DNA of 26,540 nucleotides from JAVBPP01 sp031549535 (GTDB lineage: Bacteria > Bacillota > Clostridia > Oscillospirales > Acutalibacteraceae): NCBI GenBank assembly GCA_031549535.1, contig JAVBPP010000115.1, positions 1-26,540 on the forward strand, in the 5' to 3' direction. Numbering within the stretch: position 1 is the stretch's first letter; the number at the start of each line of letters is the position of its first letter. Positions 1 to 6,414 of this stretch are shown piece after piece. The notes under the pieces were generated by a model. The model was not told the origin of the DNA and searched no databases. It saw only the letters and a program-made list of their open reading frames with translations. A program made the translations under genes and the position numbers.

Positions 1-2
1 TG

Positions 3-56
3 GTTTATAGGGTTCTGAAAACCGGGGCTGTCCGGTTTATAGGGTACAGTTTATAG
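3..56. repeat. Short direct repeats GTTTATAG at window start
   Basis: GTTTATAG occurs three times, at 3-10, 35-42 and 49-56. The first two copies are part of a longer identical 12-mer, GGTTTATAGGGT (2-13 and 34-45). Between them AAACCGG and CCGGTTT can pair around a 6-nt loop. The function is unknown. It may be the tail of something cut by the window edge, such as a terminator or the flank of the hairpin repeat that follows. Confidence 0.5.
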
Positions 57-145
57 AAAGCGTTATAAAAAATCAAGGAAAAGCTTTGCTGTATGGCTTT
101 TTCGCAGATTTTTTATCTACGCTTTCTTTGGATATTGGTATCAGT
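55..145. repeat. Hairpin repeat element, copy 1
   Basis: AGAAAGCG (55-62) pairs with CGCTTTCT (120-127), ATAAAAAATC (65-74) with GATTTTTTAT (107-116), and AAAAGC (79-84) with GCTTTT (96-101), giving one long hairpin. The tip (GGAAAAGCTTT, then GTATG, then GCTTTTTCG) and the right end (ATTGGTATCAG at 133-143) closely resemble the element at 6749-6855, so both are taken as members of one family. The left ACCAAT end seen in other copies is missing or decayed here. No coding potential is seen in it. Confidence 0.6.
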
Positions 146-192
146 ATAGCACGGTTTTGCGCGGGCGTATAGATTTAATCTAGAAATAGATA

Positions 193-223
193 TTGACTCT
201 TCCTTTGGGGAAGCGATTATACT
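193..223 (+). promoter_or_regulatory. MerR-type promoter with 19-bp spacer
   Basis: TTGACT (193-198) and TATACT (218-223) are near-consensus sigma-A boxes separated by 19 bp rather than 17. This is the hallmark of promoters that a MerR-family protein activates by untwisting the DNA. The spacer holds the inverted repeat CTTCC (199-203) / GGAAG (209-213), a likely operator. A MerR gene lies downstream, so autoregulation is the natural inference. Transcription would start near 230. Confidence 0.65.
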
Positions 224-238
224 ATTTACTATAGAAGC

Positions 239-291
239 AAATTTCGTGGGAACAAATGCTTTTCTACAAGGGTATTGATCCCGCGAAATTT
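239..291 (+). promoter_or_regulatory. Leader hairpin in 5' UTR of the MerR gene
   Basis: AAATTTCGTGGGA (239-251) pairs with TCCCGCGAAATTT (279-291) as a 13-bp stem with one G-U pair. The left arm contains GTGGGA, the likely ribosome site of a small upstream ORF starting at 256. The right arm lies inside that ORF. Translation would therefore open the hairpin. No U-run follows, so it is not an intrinsic terminator by itself. It may control translation or act as an attenuator. Confidence 0.55.
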
Positions 292-363
292 ATTGCTACT
301 ATTTGGTGCCGAAGTGATATACTAAAACTTGAGGAGGAAGAAAACGATGCATCACTTAACTAA
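256..363 (+). CDS. Possible 35-aa upstream ORF / leader peptide
   Basis: An ATG at 256 with GTGGGA five bases upstream opens a 35-codon frame. It runs through the Shine-Dalgarno site of the MerR gene and stops at 361-363, 17 bases inside that gene in another frame. The peptide begins MLFYKGIDPAKF and ends in an acidic stretch (EEEEN) that is simply the translated Shine-Dalgarno region. Such overlap would couple translation of the leader to the MerR start. I recognise no family. A chance frame cannot be excluded, but the position of its start and of the hairpin arms argues for a regulatory role. Confidence 0.35.
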   Translation: MLFYKGIDPAKFIATIWCRSDILKLEEEENDASLN

Positions 364-1315
364 AATCAAAGACATTTCGGAAAAATATGACATAACAGCC
401 CGCACTCTGCGGTACTATGAGGATATGGGGCTAATCAATAGCACCAGAAGCGATGAATATGCGTATCGGCTCTATGATGAAAACGCAGTGAAAAGAATTG
501 AGCAGATTCTTGTGCTACGCAAACTCAACATTAGCATTCGGGACATTCAGCGCATTTTCGCTGCACCGGGCACGGATGTTGTTTTGGACGTACTTGGAAC
601 GAAAGTGCGGAATATTGACGACGAAATCGGACTTTTGCATGATTTGAAAGATATCATGCTGGAATTTATTCACCAGATTGAACAGCTTGATTTTTGCAGC
701 GACTCTGACATAAAATTGTTATATGATAAAGCAAAGGAAATTGAAAGCCATTTAACAAACGTGGATTATATCGGCAAGCCATCCAACGTGAACCGTATGC
801 TGGAAGCCGCAGAAAAGTTGGAACGCAAACCTGAAATTCTGATTGTGGAAATGCCGCCCTGCCGCATGGTCACTTCAGGGTATTTAAAAAACGAAAAGGC
901 ACACAATCGCTTCGATGCCATGTGGATGCGCCTTGGCTCCCGTATTGCCGATAAGATAAATCCACGTGATTACATGTATTACGACGAGAAGCATAAGAAA
1001 AATGTTTGGTTATTTCTTCTTGAGGATTGGATGACCGAAAAAGACACCGAAGGCTATAAAATCATCACCTTCGACGGTGGCCTGTTCGCCTGCGCGCTTG
1101 CAGACAGCTGGGAATACAGCGAATATGACAGAGTGTTTAAGGGGATAACGGCTTGGCTCACAAAGCAGGAGCACCTGGAGCTGGACGAAAGCCCCGGCCG
1201 CCACCTATTATATCATTTTGCAGGACCGCATTCGGCACGGATGAAGGAATTGAATTATGGTAAGGTTCGTTATTTTGTGCCGATTCACATTATGGAGGAA
1301 TGCAAAAGTGTATAA
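347..1315 (+). CDS. MerR-family transcriptional regulator with effector-binding domain
   Basis: A 322-aa DNA-binding regulator. Residues 5-72 form the MerR winged helix-turn-helix (ISEKYDITARTLRYYEDMGL), followed by a helical dimerisation segment to about 120. From about 163 to the end there is a GyrI/BmrR-like ligand-binding domain of the type that senses drugs or small hydrophobic molecules. The start at 347 is preferred because GAGGAGG lies ten bases upstream, whereas an in-frame TTG at 329 overlaps that ribosome site. The gene overlaps the next by eight bases, suggesting a coupled operon. Its promoter has the 19-bp spacer expected for MerR control. The surrounding DNA is AT-richer than the rest of the window, hinting at acquisition by transfer. 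The inducer is unknown. Confidence 0.85.
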   Translation: MHHLTKIKDISEKYDITARTLRYYEDMGLINSTRSDEYAYRLYDENAVKRIEQILVLRKLNISIRDIQRIFAAPGTDVVLDVLGTKVRNIDDEIGLLHDLKDIMLEFIHQIEQLDFCSDSDIKLLYDKAKEIESHLTNVDYIGKPSNVNRMLEAAEKLERKPEILIVEMPPCRMVTSGYLKNEKAHNRFDAMWMRLGSRIADKINPRDYMYYDEKHKKNVWLFLLEDWMTEKDTEGYKIITFDGGLFACALADSWEYSEYDRVFKGITAWLTKQEHLELDESPGRHLLYHFAGPHSARMKELNYGKVRYFVPIHIMEECKSV

Positions 1316-2240
1316 ATATCATGTTCAATATCAAGCTTTGGAGTATGCAAACGCCATCCGACCCGTGCCAGAGGATTATCCACTGAAACGGAGCCTAGAT
1401 GCGAATTTTAGGGACAATTTTAGGGAGTTAACCCAATTTGCTAAAATTATGTATCGAGATGTGGCCGCATCACCAGAAAAATATGGAATGATTCTGGCTG
1501 ACGTCAATGAGCATGATGGTGTAGGAAGTCTAATGGGACATGGACTTATTCACCGTAAATCATGGAATTCACTTCATAGGTTAGTTGATGTTTTATACGC
1601 ACTTTTCTATTCTGGTAATATGAATAATGAAACATTGCAAGTGGATGCAAAAATGTTTGCATTCAAAATAAAAGAAATGAAATTGACCGGATATTCTGCT
1701 ATACTTGACGGGCTCGCGAATATAGGCTTTGTTTTCACGGGATATGCACAGGGTAAGATAAAAGAAGATTACATTATGGTTTCTTTTGCGGAAAATCCAA
1801 AAATAATAAGCACATTAAAAACATATTGCGAATGCCGGAATTTGAAGCGTAAACATACAAATGCCAGTTTTGACGAAACAAATAATAAAGATTACATAAA
1901 GGGGAATTTGGATTTTTATACTTTCGATTATAAGCACACTGCTGATTTCAGTGTACTTCCTGAAATAAACTGGGTCAACGACAAAGTGTTCTCTTGGCCT
2001 GTGGAAGCAAAGGATTTTTATATAGCTTTTTATCAGTATATGATTGAAAATCCGAAAATCGTATATCAAAGCACAGAACCCCATTGCGATTTCTTTATCA
2101 ACGGACAAATGGCTGCAAAACTTAGGTATGAAGATGACTATTGGAGGTGTGATGTTGGCTATTTTACTAATCCTGAATATAAAAGAATAATTACAAAGAC
2201 AGGTTTAATAATCTTCCCGCGCATGTCATCGGGCATATGA
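1308..2240 (+). CDS. Hypothetical protein in the MerR operon
   Basis: A 310-aa soluble-looking protein that I do not recognise. The chosen start is GTG at 1308, nine bases after GGAGG (1294-1298) and overlapping the MerR stop codon. An ATG at 1257 in the same frame would lie deep inside the MerR gene without a ribosome site. The sequence is rich in Lys, Asn, Ile, Tyr and aromatic residues, has no signal peptide or clear membrane helix, and shows no motif I can name. It overlaps the next gene by four bases (ATGA). Base composition is markedly AT-rich, unlike acp, gpr and later genes. Being coupled to a MerR regulator suggests it is a regulated effector, but its activity is unknown. Confidence 0.75.
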   Translation: MYKYHVQYQALEYANAIRPVPEDYPLKRSLDANFRDNFRELTQFAKIMYRDVAASPEKYGMILADVNEHDGVGSLMGHGLIHRKSWNSLHRLVDVLYALFYSGNMNNETLQVDAKMFAFKIKEMKLTGYSAILDGLANIGFVFTGYAQGKIKEDYIMVSFAENPKIISTLKTYCECRNLKRKHTNASFDETNNKDYIKGNLDFYTFDYKHTADFSVLPEINWVNDKVFSWPVEAKDFYIAFYQYMIENPKIVYQSTEPHCDFFINGQMAAKLRYEDDYWRCDVGYFTNPEYKRIITKTGLIIFPRMSSGI

Positions 2241-2479
2241 AAAATCATAAATGCCAGGATTGCAACGCTTTTGAACGACATAAGGAAAAAAGCGACGGGC
2301 GATGTCCTTACACTGTTATTTGGGTGCATGATGGCGTTGAAAACAAAAACTGTGCATTTGGTTGTTTCCATTTTGAAAACCCCAAAATTGAAGATATACC
2401 CGCATACTGTGAATTATTATTTGCAGAGTACGAACGCCCCGGATTCAAAAACATAAACCGGTGCCATGTAAGGGCTTGA
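2237..2479 (+). CDS. Small cysteine-rich hypothetical protein
   Basis: An 80-aa protein whose ATG overlaps the stop codon of the preceding gene (ATGA at 2237-2240). No good ribosome site is visible, so translation would rely on coupling. It carries eight cysteines, including CQDC near residues 6-9, a lone Cys at 23, and CAFGCFHFE near residues 39-47. This spacing would suit a zinc or other metal site. No membrane segment is seen and I recognise no family. It closes the three-gene AT-rich operon. An overlapping frame at 2271-2456 lacks context and is treated as a shadow. Confidence 0.65.
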   Translation: MKNHKCQDCNAFERHKEKSDGRCPYTVIWVHDGVENKNCAFGCFHFENPKIEDIPAYCELLFAEYERPGFKNINRCHVRA

Positions 2480-2562
2480 CTATGGCAACATTGATTTATA
2501 GACATCAATTCCGTATCAGACGGGATAAACAATTTTAGGCATAGATATTCCCTTGAAAGATA

Positions 2563-2620
2563 TTATACCATTGGTATTAGATAATGATTCTTCCCTCGGG
2601 GGAGCAGAAAATAATACCAA
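2563..2620. repeat. TACCAAT-type palindromes (copy 2, collapsed)
   Basis: TTA (2563-2565), TACCA, T, TGGTA and TTA (2577-2579) form a near-minimal palindrome flanked by TTA on both sides. Forty bases on, TAATACCAAT is the exact reverse complement of ATTGGTATTA at 2570-2579. These are the same end sequences as the elements at 6749-6855 and 17058-17107. They look like a collapsed copy plus an end of a second copy. The site lies at the boundary between the AT-rich block and the GC-richer chromosome. Confidence 0.5.
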
Positions 2621-2627
2621 TCATCGC

Positions 2628-2664
2628 AAAGAGGCTGTAACAACGTTCTTGTTACAGCCTCTTT
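2628..2664. terminator. Strong bidirectional hairpin terminator
   Basis: A perfect 16-bp stem (2628-2643 with 2649-2664) around a 5-nt loop. The arms begin AAAGAGG and end CCTCTTT. It lies between the end of the plus-strand MerR operon and the end of acp on the minus strand, so it could stop transcription from both sides. The U-runs are short (three to four), so efficiency is uncertain. Confidence 0.7.
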
Positions 2665-2676
2665 CCCTTTATTCCA

Positions 2677-2901
2677 TTAGTGACTATCTACAAAGCTTAC
2701 CACATCGCCGACGGTTTTCATGCCCTCCAGGTCCTCCTCCGGCACTTCTATCTGGAATTCATCCTCAATGGTCATGGCCAAATCCACCATATCCACGCTG
2801 TCCGCACCCAATTCGTCCATGGTGGTTTCCAGGTGAATCATCACCTCATCCACTTCCAGCTGCTGGCTAATGATTTCACGAATCTGCTCAAAGCTTGACA
2901 T
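2677..2901 (-). CDS. acpP: Acyl carrier protein
   Basis: A 74-aa acidic protein that carries growing acyl chains on a phosphopantetheine arm during fatty acid synthesis in the cytoplasm. The attachment motif is ADSVD near residues 33-37 (family consensus DSL), followed by the typical helix-III segment EFQIEVPEEDLE. Length is normal for AcpP. AGGAGAAGG precedes the ATG. The gene stands alone, with no fab genes beside it, has its own promoter, and shares a bidirectional terminator with the facing operon. Since no fatty-acid genes adjoin it, a role as carrier for another synthase cannot be ruled out, though the sequence is typical of the housekeeping protein. Confidence 0.9.
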   Translation of the reverse strand: MSSFEQIREIISQQLEVDEVMIHLETTMDELGADSVDMVDLAMTIEDEFQIEVPEEDLEGMKTVGDVVSFVDSH

Positions 2902-2954
2902 GAACCTTCTCCTTTTGTTTTTGAAGTATTACCACTATACGCCTGCCTTTACTA

Positions 2955-2984
2955 GTATTATTCACAATTCACTCTTTTTGTCAA
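2955..2984 (-). promoter_or_regulatory. Sigma-A promoter of acp
   Basis: On the minus strand, TTGACA (2984-2979) and TAATAC (2960-2955) are separated by 18 bp. The 8-bp palindrome TACTAGTA overlaps the -10 region and could be an operator. Transcription would begin about 45 bases before the ATG. Confidence 0.6.
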
Positions 2985-3064
2985 GATTTATCATCCAAAT
3001 TTTTCTGCGAGCGGATATTCCGACAAATTGTCACAGATACTAGCGTGTAGGAGGAGGATGCGAT

Positions 3065-3430
3065 ATGGATCTGTTTTTCATGCTGTTGAAGGCTTTTTTT
3101 GTGGGCGGGATAATCTGCGTTATCGGCCAACTGCTGATTGATTGGACGAAGCTCACGCCCGCGCGGGTTCTGGTTTCGTTTGTGGTTCTCGGCGTCATAC
3201 TCGGCGCAGTGGGCGTGTATGAACCGCTGGTGAAATGGGCGGGCGCGGGAGCAACCGTGCCGCTGACCGGCTTTGGTTACGGCATGGTGCGTGGTATCCG
3301 CGAGGCGGTGCAAAAGGAGGGGCTGCCCGGCGCGCTCACCGGGGCGCTTTCCGCCACTTCGGCAGGCATCACAGCCGCCACGCTCTGCGGGTTGGTGGTA
3401 TCATTCCTGACAAAGCCAAAGGAAAAATAG
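3065..3430 (+). CDS. spoVAE: Stage V sporulation protein AE (SpoVAE/SpoVAEb type)
   Basis: A 121-aa membrane protein of the SpoVA family, whose members build the channel that moves dipicolinic acid into the forespore and out again at germination. The N-terminal helix (residues 3-25), the loop IDWTKLTPARVLVSFVV, the glycine-rich middle (GAGATVPLTGFGYGMVRG) and the last helix (about 95-115) match the SpoVAE pattern in order and length. AGGAGGAGG precedes the ATG. Immediately upstream, GGATA (3013-3017) and GATACTA (3036-3042), 18 bp apart, are a weak match to a sigma-F/G promoter. The usual partners spoVAC and spoVAD are not next to it, so it is an orphan copy or the locus is split. Confidence 0.85.
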   Translation: MDLFFMLLKAFFVGGIICVIGQLLIDWTKLTPARVLVSFVVLGVILGAVGVYEPLVKWAGAGATVPLTGFGYGMVRGIREAVQKEGLPGALTGALSATSAGITAATLCGLVVSFLTKPKEK

Positions 3431-3449
3431 TATGAGTTGTAATTCATGC

Positions 3450-3490
3450 AAAAAAGCGGGGCCGCCTAATAACAAGGCAACCTCGCTTTG
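3450..3490 (-). terminator. Intrinsic terminator between spoVAE and the small membrane gene
   Basis: AAAGCG-type arms at 3453-3466 and 3476-3489 form an imperfect GC-rich stem. Read on the minus strand it ends in CCCCGCTTTTTT, a classical terminator for the 60-aa gene. On the plus strand it is followed only by GCTGTTTTATT, so it probably acts more weakly for spoVAE. Confidence 0.65.
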
Positions 3491-3517
3491 CTGTTTTATT
3501 GGTGAGCGCAACTTTGC

Positions 3518-3700
3518 TTATTCCGCAACCGCCGCAGCCTCTTCATCGCAGCAGGAGCAGGAAACATAGTTTTCCGGGTCATCCACTGCATTTTTCTTTT
3601 CTAAAAACTTAGTAACGGCGACATAAACACCCGCGATAGCGGCAAAAACCGCAACGATGATGCCGATAACCTTGAGCACTTTTTTAATTTTACAGCACAT
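3518..3700 (-). CDS. Small single-pass membrane protein with C-terminal SCSCC
   Basis: A 60-aa protein: a basic, Cys-containing N-terminus (MCCKIKK), one hydrophobic helix at about residues 10-30 (VIGIIVAVFAAIAGVYVAV), then a short charged tail with SCSCCDEE near residues 47-54. ATG at 3698-3700 is chosen because GGAGG lies seven bases upstream. An ATG two codons earlier sits almost on that site. It has its own sigma-A promoter and terminator, so it is a monocistronic gene. I recognise no named family. The clustered cysteines suggest metal binding, lipidation or redox chemistry, but this is inference. Confidence 0.7.
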   Translation of the reverse strand: MCCKIKKVLKVIGIIVAVFAAIAGVYVAVTKFLEKKNAVDDPENYVSCSCCDEEAAAVAE

Positions 3701-3735
3701 ATTCATACCTCCGTACGTTTTGTTTTACATTCCTT

Positions 3736-3764
3736 AGTATAAGCCTCTTCCCGCTCCCAATCAA
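3736..3764 (-). promoter_or_regulatory. Sigma-A promoter of the small membrane protein gene
   Basis: On the minus strand TTGATT (3764-3759) and TATACT (3741-3736) are separated by exactly 17 bp, giving a leader of about 30 bases. Confidence 0.65.
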
Positions 3765-3795
3765 GCAGTGAAAAAAGGACAAACCGTTAAATTTT

Positions 3796-4044
3796 TTACA
3801 GGAGCTTGGAAAGCGCGGACTTTTTGTTTGCCGCGTTATTTTTATGAATCAAGCCCTTGGCAGCCGCCTGGTCTACCTTTTTGATTGCAAGCGTAATCAG
3901 CTCAGCCTTGTTCGCCTCATTGTTCTGGGCGGCAAGCTGTGCCTTCTTTATCGCAGTTTTCATGGCGGAGTTGCGGGACTTATTGCGCAGCGCTTTTACC
4001 TTATTCACTGTAACACGTTTTTTTGCAGATTTAATATTGGGCAT
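3796..4044 (-). CDS. rpsT: 30S ribosomal protein S20
   Basis: An 82-aa, lysine- and alanine-rich helical protein that binds 16S rRNA in the small ribosomal subunit. The N-terminus MPNIKSAKKRV and the conserved RNKSRNSAMKTAIKK segment are diagnostic. ATG at 4042-4044 has AGGAGG eight bases upstream. A TTG two codons earlier is not needed. The gene is divergent from gpr, the same pairing found in Bacillus and many Clostridia, which supports both identifications. A clear sigma-A promoter lies about 65 bases upstream of the start codon. Confidence 0.95.
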   Translation of the reverse strand: MPNIKSAKKRVTVNKVKALRNKSRNSAMKTAIKKAQLAAQNNEANKAELITLAIKKVDQAAAKGLIHKNNAANKKSALSKLL

Positions 4045-4110
4045 TTCCAAATCCTCCTAATTGATTCCATGACGGTATTCCATCACATATTTTCCTTCAT
4101 ACAATCATGT

Positions 4111-4139
4111 ATGATAGCATAAAACTCCCGGGAATGCAA
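4111..4139 (-). promoter_or_regulatory. Sigma-A promoter of rpsT
   Basis: On the minus strand TTGCAT (4139-4134) and TATCAT (4116-4111) are 17 bp apart. The leader of about 60 bases contains two copies of ATGGAAT, which may or may not matter for S20 autoregulation. Confidence 0.65.
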
Positions 4140-4181
4140 GCAAAATTTCACAGGATTTTGGCCGCAAATGAACAGATAGCG

Positions 4182-4210
4182 GAGTAATAGCCAAAAACAT
4201 TCCCATACTA
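4182..4210 (+). promoter_or_regulatory. Sigma-G-like promoter of gpr
   Basis: CATACTA (4204-4210) is a perfect match to the forespore sigma-G -10 element, and GAGTA (4182-4186) matches four of five -35 positions with a 17-bp spacer. Forespore expression is what is known for gpr in Bacillus. Confidence 0.6.
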
Positions 4211-4234
4211 TGAAAAACAGAAGGGATGGCGCTT

Positions 4235-5131
4235 ATGAATTTTAGAACTGACCTTGCGCTGGAACTGCGCGAGCAAATGCAGGAACGACTGCCCGCCGGC
4301 GTAGAATATGACGAGGAAGAACAGGGGGAGCTGCGCATTTCACGCATCCAAGTCACTACGCAGGAGGGGTCGGACGCCTTTGGCAAACCCATTGGACGCT
4401 ATGTGACGGTGGAGCTGCCGCCGTTCCGGGACGCAGCACAGCTGTTGGACGGCCGATTGAATGCTATCACCCAGGAGCTGCGCGCCATGCTGCCCGAAAA
4501 CGGCGTTGTTTTGGTGGTTGGCCTGGGGAACAACGACATAACACCGGACGCCCTGGGGCCAAAGGCGGCTGACTTGGTGCTGGCCACTCGCCATATTCAA
4601 CAGGAGCACGCTAAATCCATGGGACTCGAGGGGCTGCGCGCGGTGGCGAATCTCGCGCCCGGCGTTTTGGGGCAAACAGGCATGGAGACCGGGGAAATTA
4701 TTGCCGGCGTGGTCGCTACCATACGGCCTGCGGCGGTCATTATTGTAGACGCGCTGGCGGCACGCAAGCTCTCGCGCATGGGCTGCACCGTGCAGCTGAC
4801 AGACAGCGGTATTGTGCCGGGCGCGGGCGTGGGCAATGCGCGCAAAGCAATCAATCGTGAGACCCTGGGCGTTCCGGTGATATCCATGGGTGTGCCCACC
4901 GTAGTGGACGCCGCAACACTGACAATGGATATCCTCGCCAGCCGCGACGCACAGTTTGCGGAGGATGAAAGCCTGCGTTCTTTTTTGGGTGAGGACGCGC
5001 AGAGCATGGTGGTTACCCCGCGTGAAATCGATTTGGTTATTGAGCGCGCTGCCCGCTTAATCGCCATGGCCATCAACTGCGCGCTGCAGCCGCAAATTGA
5101 TGCAGAAGACCTATTAACCTTGGTTTCCTAG
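4235..5131 (+). CDS. gpr: Germination protease (spore endopeptidase Gpr)
   Basis: A 298-aa protease that starts degrading small acid-soluble spore proteins when spores germinate, made as a zymogen in the forespore. The N-terminal RTDLALE segment, VVGLGN followed by DITPDALGP (residues 94-109), and VDALAAR (171-177) followed by TDSGIVPGAGVGN are all family signatures. Asp105 and Asp172 fall at the spacing expected for the two catalytic aspartates (about 66 residues apart in Bacillus). ATG at 4235 is preferred over ATG at 4226, since AAGGG lies eight to ten bases before the former and touches the latter. A sigma-G-like promoter lies just upstream. The gene ends four bases from the convergent tlpA. 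Confidence 0.93.
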   Translation: MNFRTDLALELREQMQERLPAGVEYDEEEQGELRISRIQVTTQEGSDAFGKPIGRYVTVELPPFRDAAQLLDGRLNAITQELRAMLPENGVVLVVGLGNNDITPDALGPKAADLVLATRHIQQEHAKSMGLEGLRAVANLAPGVLGQTGMETGEIIAGVVATIRPAAVIIVDALAARKLSRMGCTVQLTDSGIVPGAGVGNARKAINRETLGVPVISMGVPTVVDAATLTMDILASRDAQFAEDESLRSFLGEDAQSMVVTPREIDLVIERAARLIAMAINCALQPQIDAEDLLTLVS

Positions 5132-5135
5132 CGCA

Positions 5136-5711
5136 TTATTCTAACACAGAGGCTCGGGCAAACAGTTGCCCCTTTGTAATGGCACCGTCCTGCACCCAGA
5201 CGATTTCGCCCGCGCTGTTGATAAAATAGCTGCGTGGAATCCCACGGAAACTGCCAAAGGCCTGTTCCGCGCTCTCCCAGGAGCTGAAATACACCGGAAA
5301 AGTGAACTGATTTTCTTCCACATAGTTCAGCGCCATCGTCTTGGTCTCCTGCTTGCCGTCTGCCAGGTCAATCATCAGGATGTGGATTTCTTCACCCTTC
5401 TGCCGATAAAGCTCCTCAAAAGCAGGCATCTCCTCCACACAATAGCCGCACCAGGTTGCCCAAAAGTTGATGATAATCGGCTTACCAATCAAATCGCGCA
5501 GATAGACCTTGAAACCGTCCGCATCTATGAGAACCGCATCTGCCAGCTGTGTGGGCGGCTGTGTCGGCCCCGGGTCATGCGTGGTTTGGCTGTCGCTCTG
5601 CGGCGGCGGTTCCTCATAGTGCTCCCCCAAGATACGGTAGAGCGCGGCGCTTGTCCCGATTACGGCAACAAAAACCGCAAGGGAAAGCAGCAATTTCCAT
5701 TTGCTTTTCAT
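5136..5711 (-). CDS. TlpA/ResA-like membrane-anchored thioredoxin
   Basis: A 191-aa thiol-disulfide oxidoreductase. Residues 6-25 form a signal-anchor helix, 32-56 a Pro/Thr/Gln-rich linker, and 58-190 a thioredoxin fold of the AhpC-TSA/TlpA type. The active site is WCGYC (87-91), and the cis-proline is in RGIPRSYF. It should act outside the membrane, receiving electrons from CcdA, whose gene lies 20 bases upstream in the same operon. Likely tasks are reducing apocytochrome, spore-coat or cortex-related thiols. No cytochrome c gene is nearby, so a sporulation or repair role (as with StoA) is as likely as cytochrome maturation. Confidence 0.88.
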   Translation of the reverse strand: MKSKWKLLLSLAVFVAVIGTSAALYRILGEHYEEPPPQSDSQTTHDPGPTQPPTQLADAVLIDADGFKVYLRDLIGKPIIINFWATWCGYCVEEMPAFEELYRQKGEEIHILMIDLADGKQETKTMALNYVEENQFTFPVYFSSWESAEQAFGSFRGIPRSYFINSAGEIVWVQDGAITKGQLFARASVLE

Positions 5712-5731
5712 AACCCCACATCCTCAATCGC

Positions 5732-6397
5732 TTAAAATGAAAGCCAGCGCAACACTCTGGTCAACTGGCCGCTCGCCATGAAAACACCCATCACAAGTAA
5801 TAGCCCGCCGGAGACCGCATTGACGATTTTGTAGTTGCGCTTAATCCAGGCAAAGCTGCCCTTGAGCCTGTCCAACAGCAAAGCACTGAGCAGGAAGGGA
5901 ACCGCCAGCCCCAACGAGAAAACCAGCAGCATCGCACTGCCGCGCAGCAGCCCGCCCTCGGCGGAAGCAACCATGAGCGCGGAGCCCAGAAATGCGCCCA
6001 CGCAGGGTGTCCAGCCGATTGAAAACACAATTCCAAACAGCAGCGACCGAAAAACGCCCAGCTTTGAGGCGTCAAAACGCAGCGCATGGTTTTGGTTGAG
6101 TACAGGAATTTTCAGCACGCCCAAAAAGTTTAGGCCAAGCACGATTACCACTATACCTGTCACAAGGTTCACCTGCGCCGCATAGCGCTGCAGCAGGCCG
6201 CCCAGCGACCCCGCCAGCGCACCTAACAGCACAAACACCAAGCTGAAACCGCTCACAAAACCCAAGGCATTTGCAAAGGTTTTGCGGCGGTTTTCCTCCC
6301 CTGCGGAAAAATAGCTGAGATACAACGGCAGCATCGGCAACAAGCAGGGGGAAACAAAGGCGCTGATTCCCTCTAAAAACAGCAAAAATGTTCGCAT
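5732..6397 (-). CDS. ccdA: CcdA/DsbD-like thiol-disulfide transporter
   Basis: A 221-aa six-helix membrane protein that passes electrons from cytoplasmic thioredoxin to extracytoplasmic thioredoxin-like proteins. The two signature cysteines are in FVSPCLLPMLPLYLSYF (Cys18) and GWTPCVGAFLG (Cys132). ATG at 6395-6397 fits AAAGGG a few bases upstream. A GTG two codons earlier would collide with it. It is followed by the tlpA-like gene, its likely partner, and preceded with a 17-base gap by the ymxH-like gene, so all three are probably cotranscribed. Confidence 0.9.
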   Translation of the reverse strand: MRTFLLFLEGISAFVSPCLLPMLPLYLSYFSAGEENRRKTFANALGFVSGFSLVFVLLGALAGSLGGLLQRYAAQVNLVTGIVVIVLGLNFLGVLKIPVLNQNHALRFDASKLGVFRSLLFGIVFSIGWTPCVGAFLGSALMVASAEGGLLRGSAMLLVFSLGLAVPFLLSALLLDRLKGSFAWIKRNYKIVNAVSGGLLLVMGVFMASGQLTRVLRWLSF

Positions 6398-6414
6398 ATC
6401 CACCCTTTTATTCT

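Noticed and set aside
293..323. Second 19-bp-spacer promoter (TTGCTA / TATACT) before MerR
   Set aside because: The start point would fall at about 330, on the ribosome site of the MerR gene, leaving no usable leader.
2553..2898. Plus-strand open frames opposite acp
   Set aside because: They are shadows of acp, which has a clear phosphopantetheine site, ribosome site and promoter.
3760..3795. Terminator after rpsT
   Set aside because: AT-rich arms (AAAAAA / TTTTTT) are present, but no GC-containing stem forms, so no terminator is claimed.
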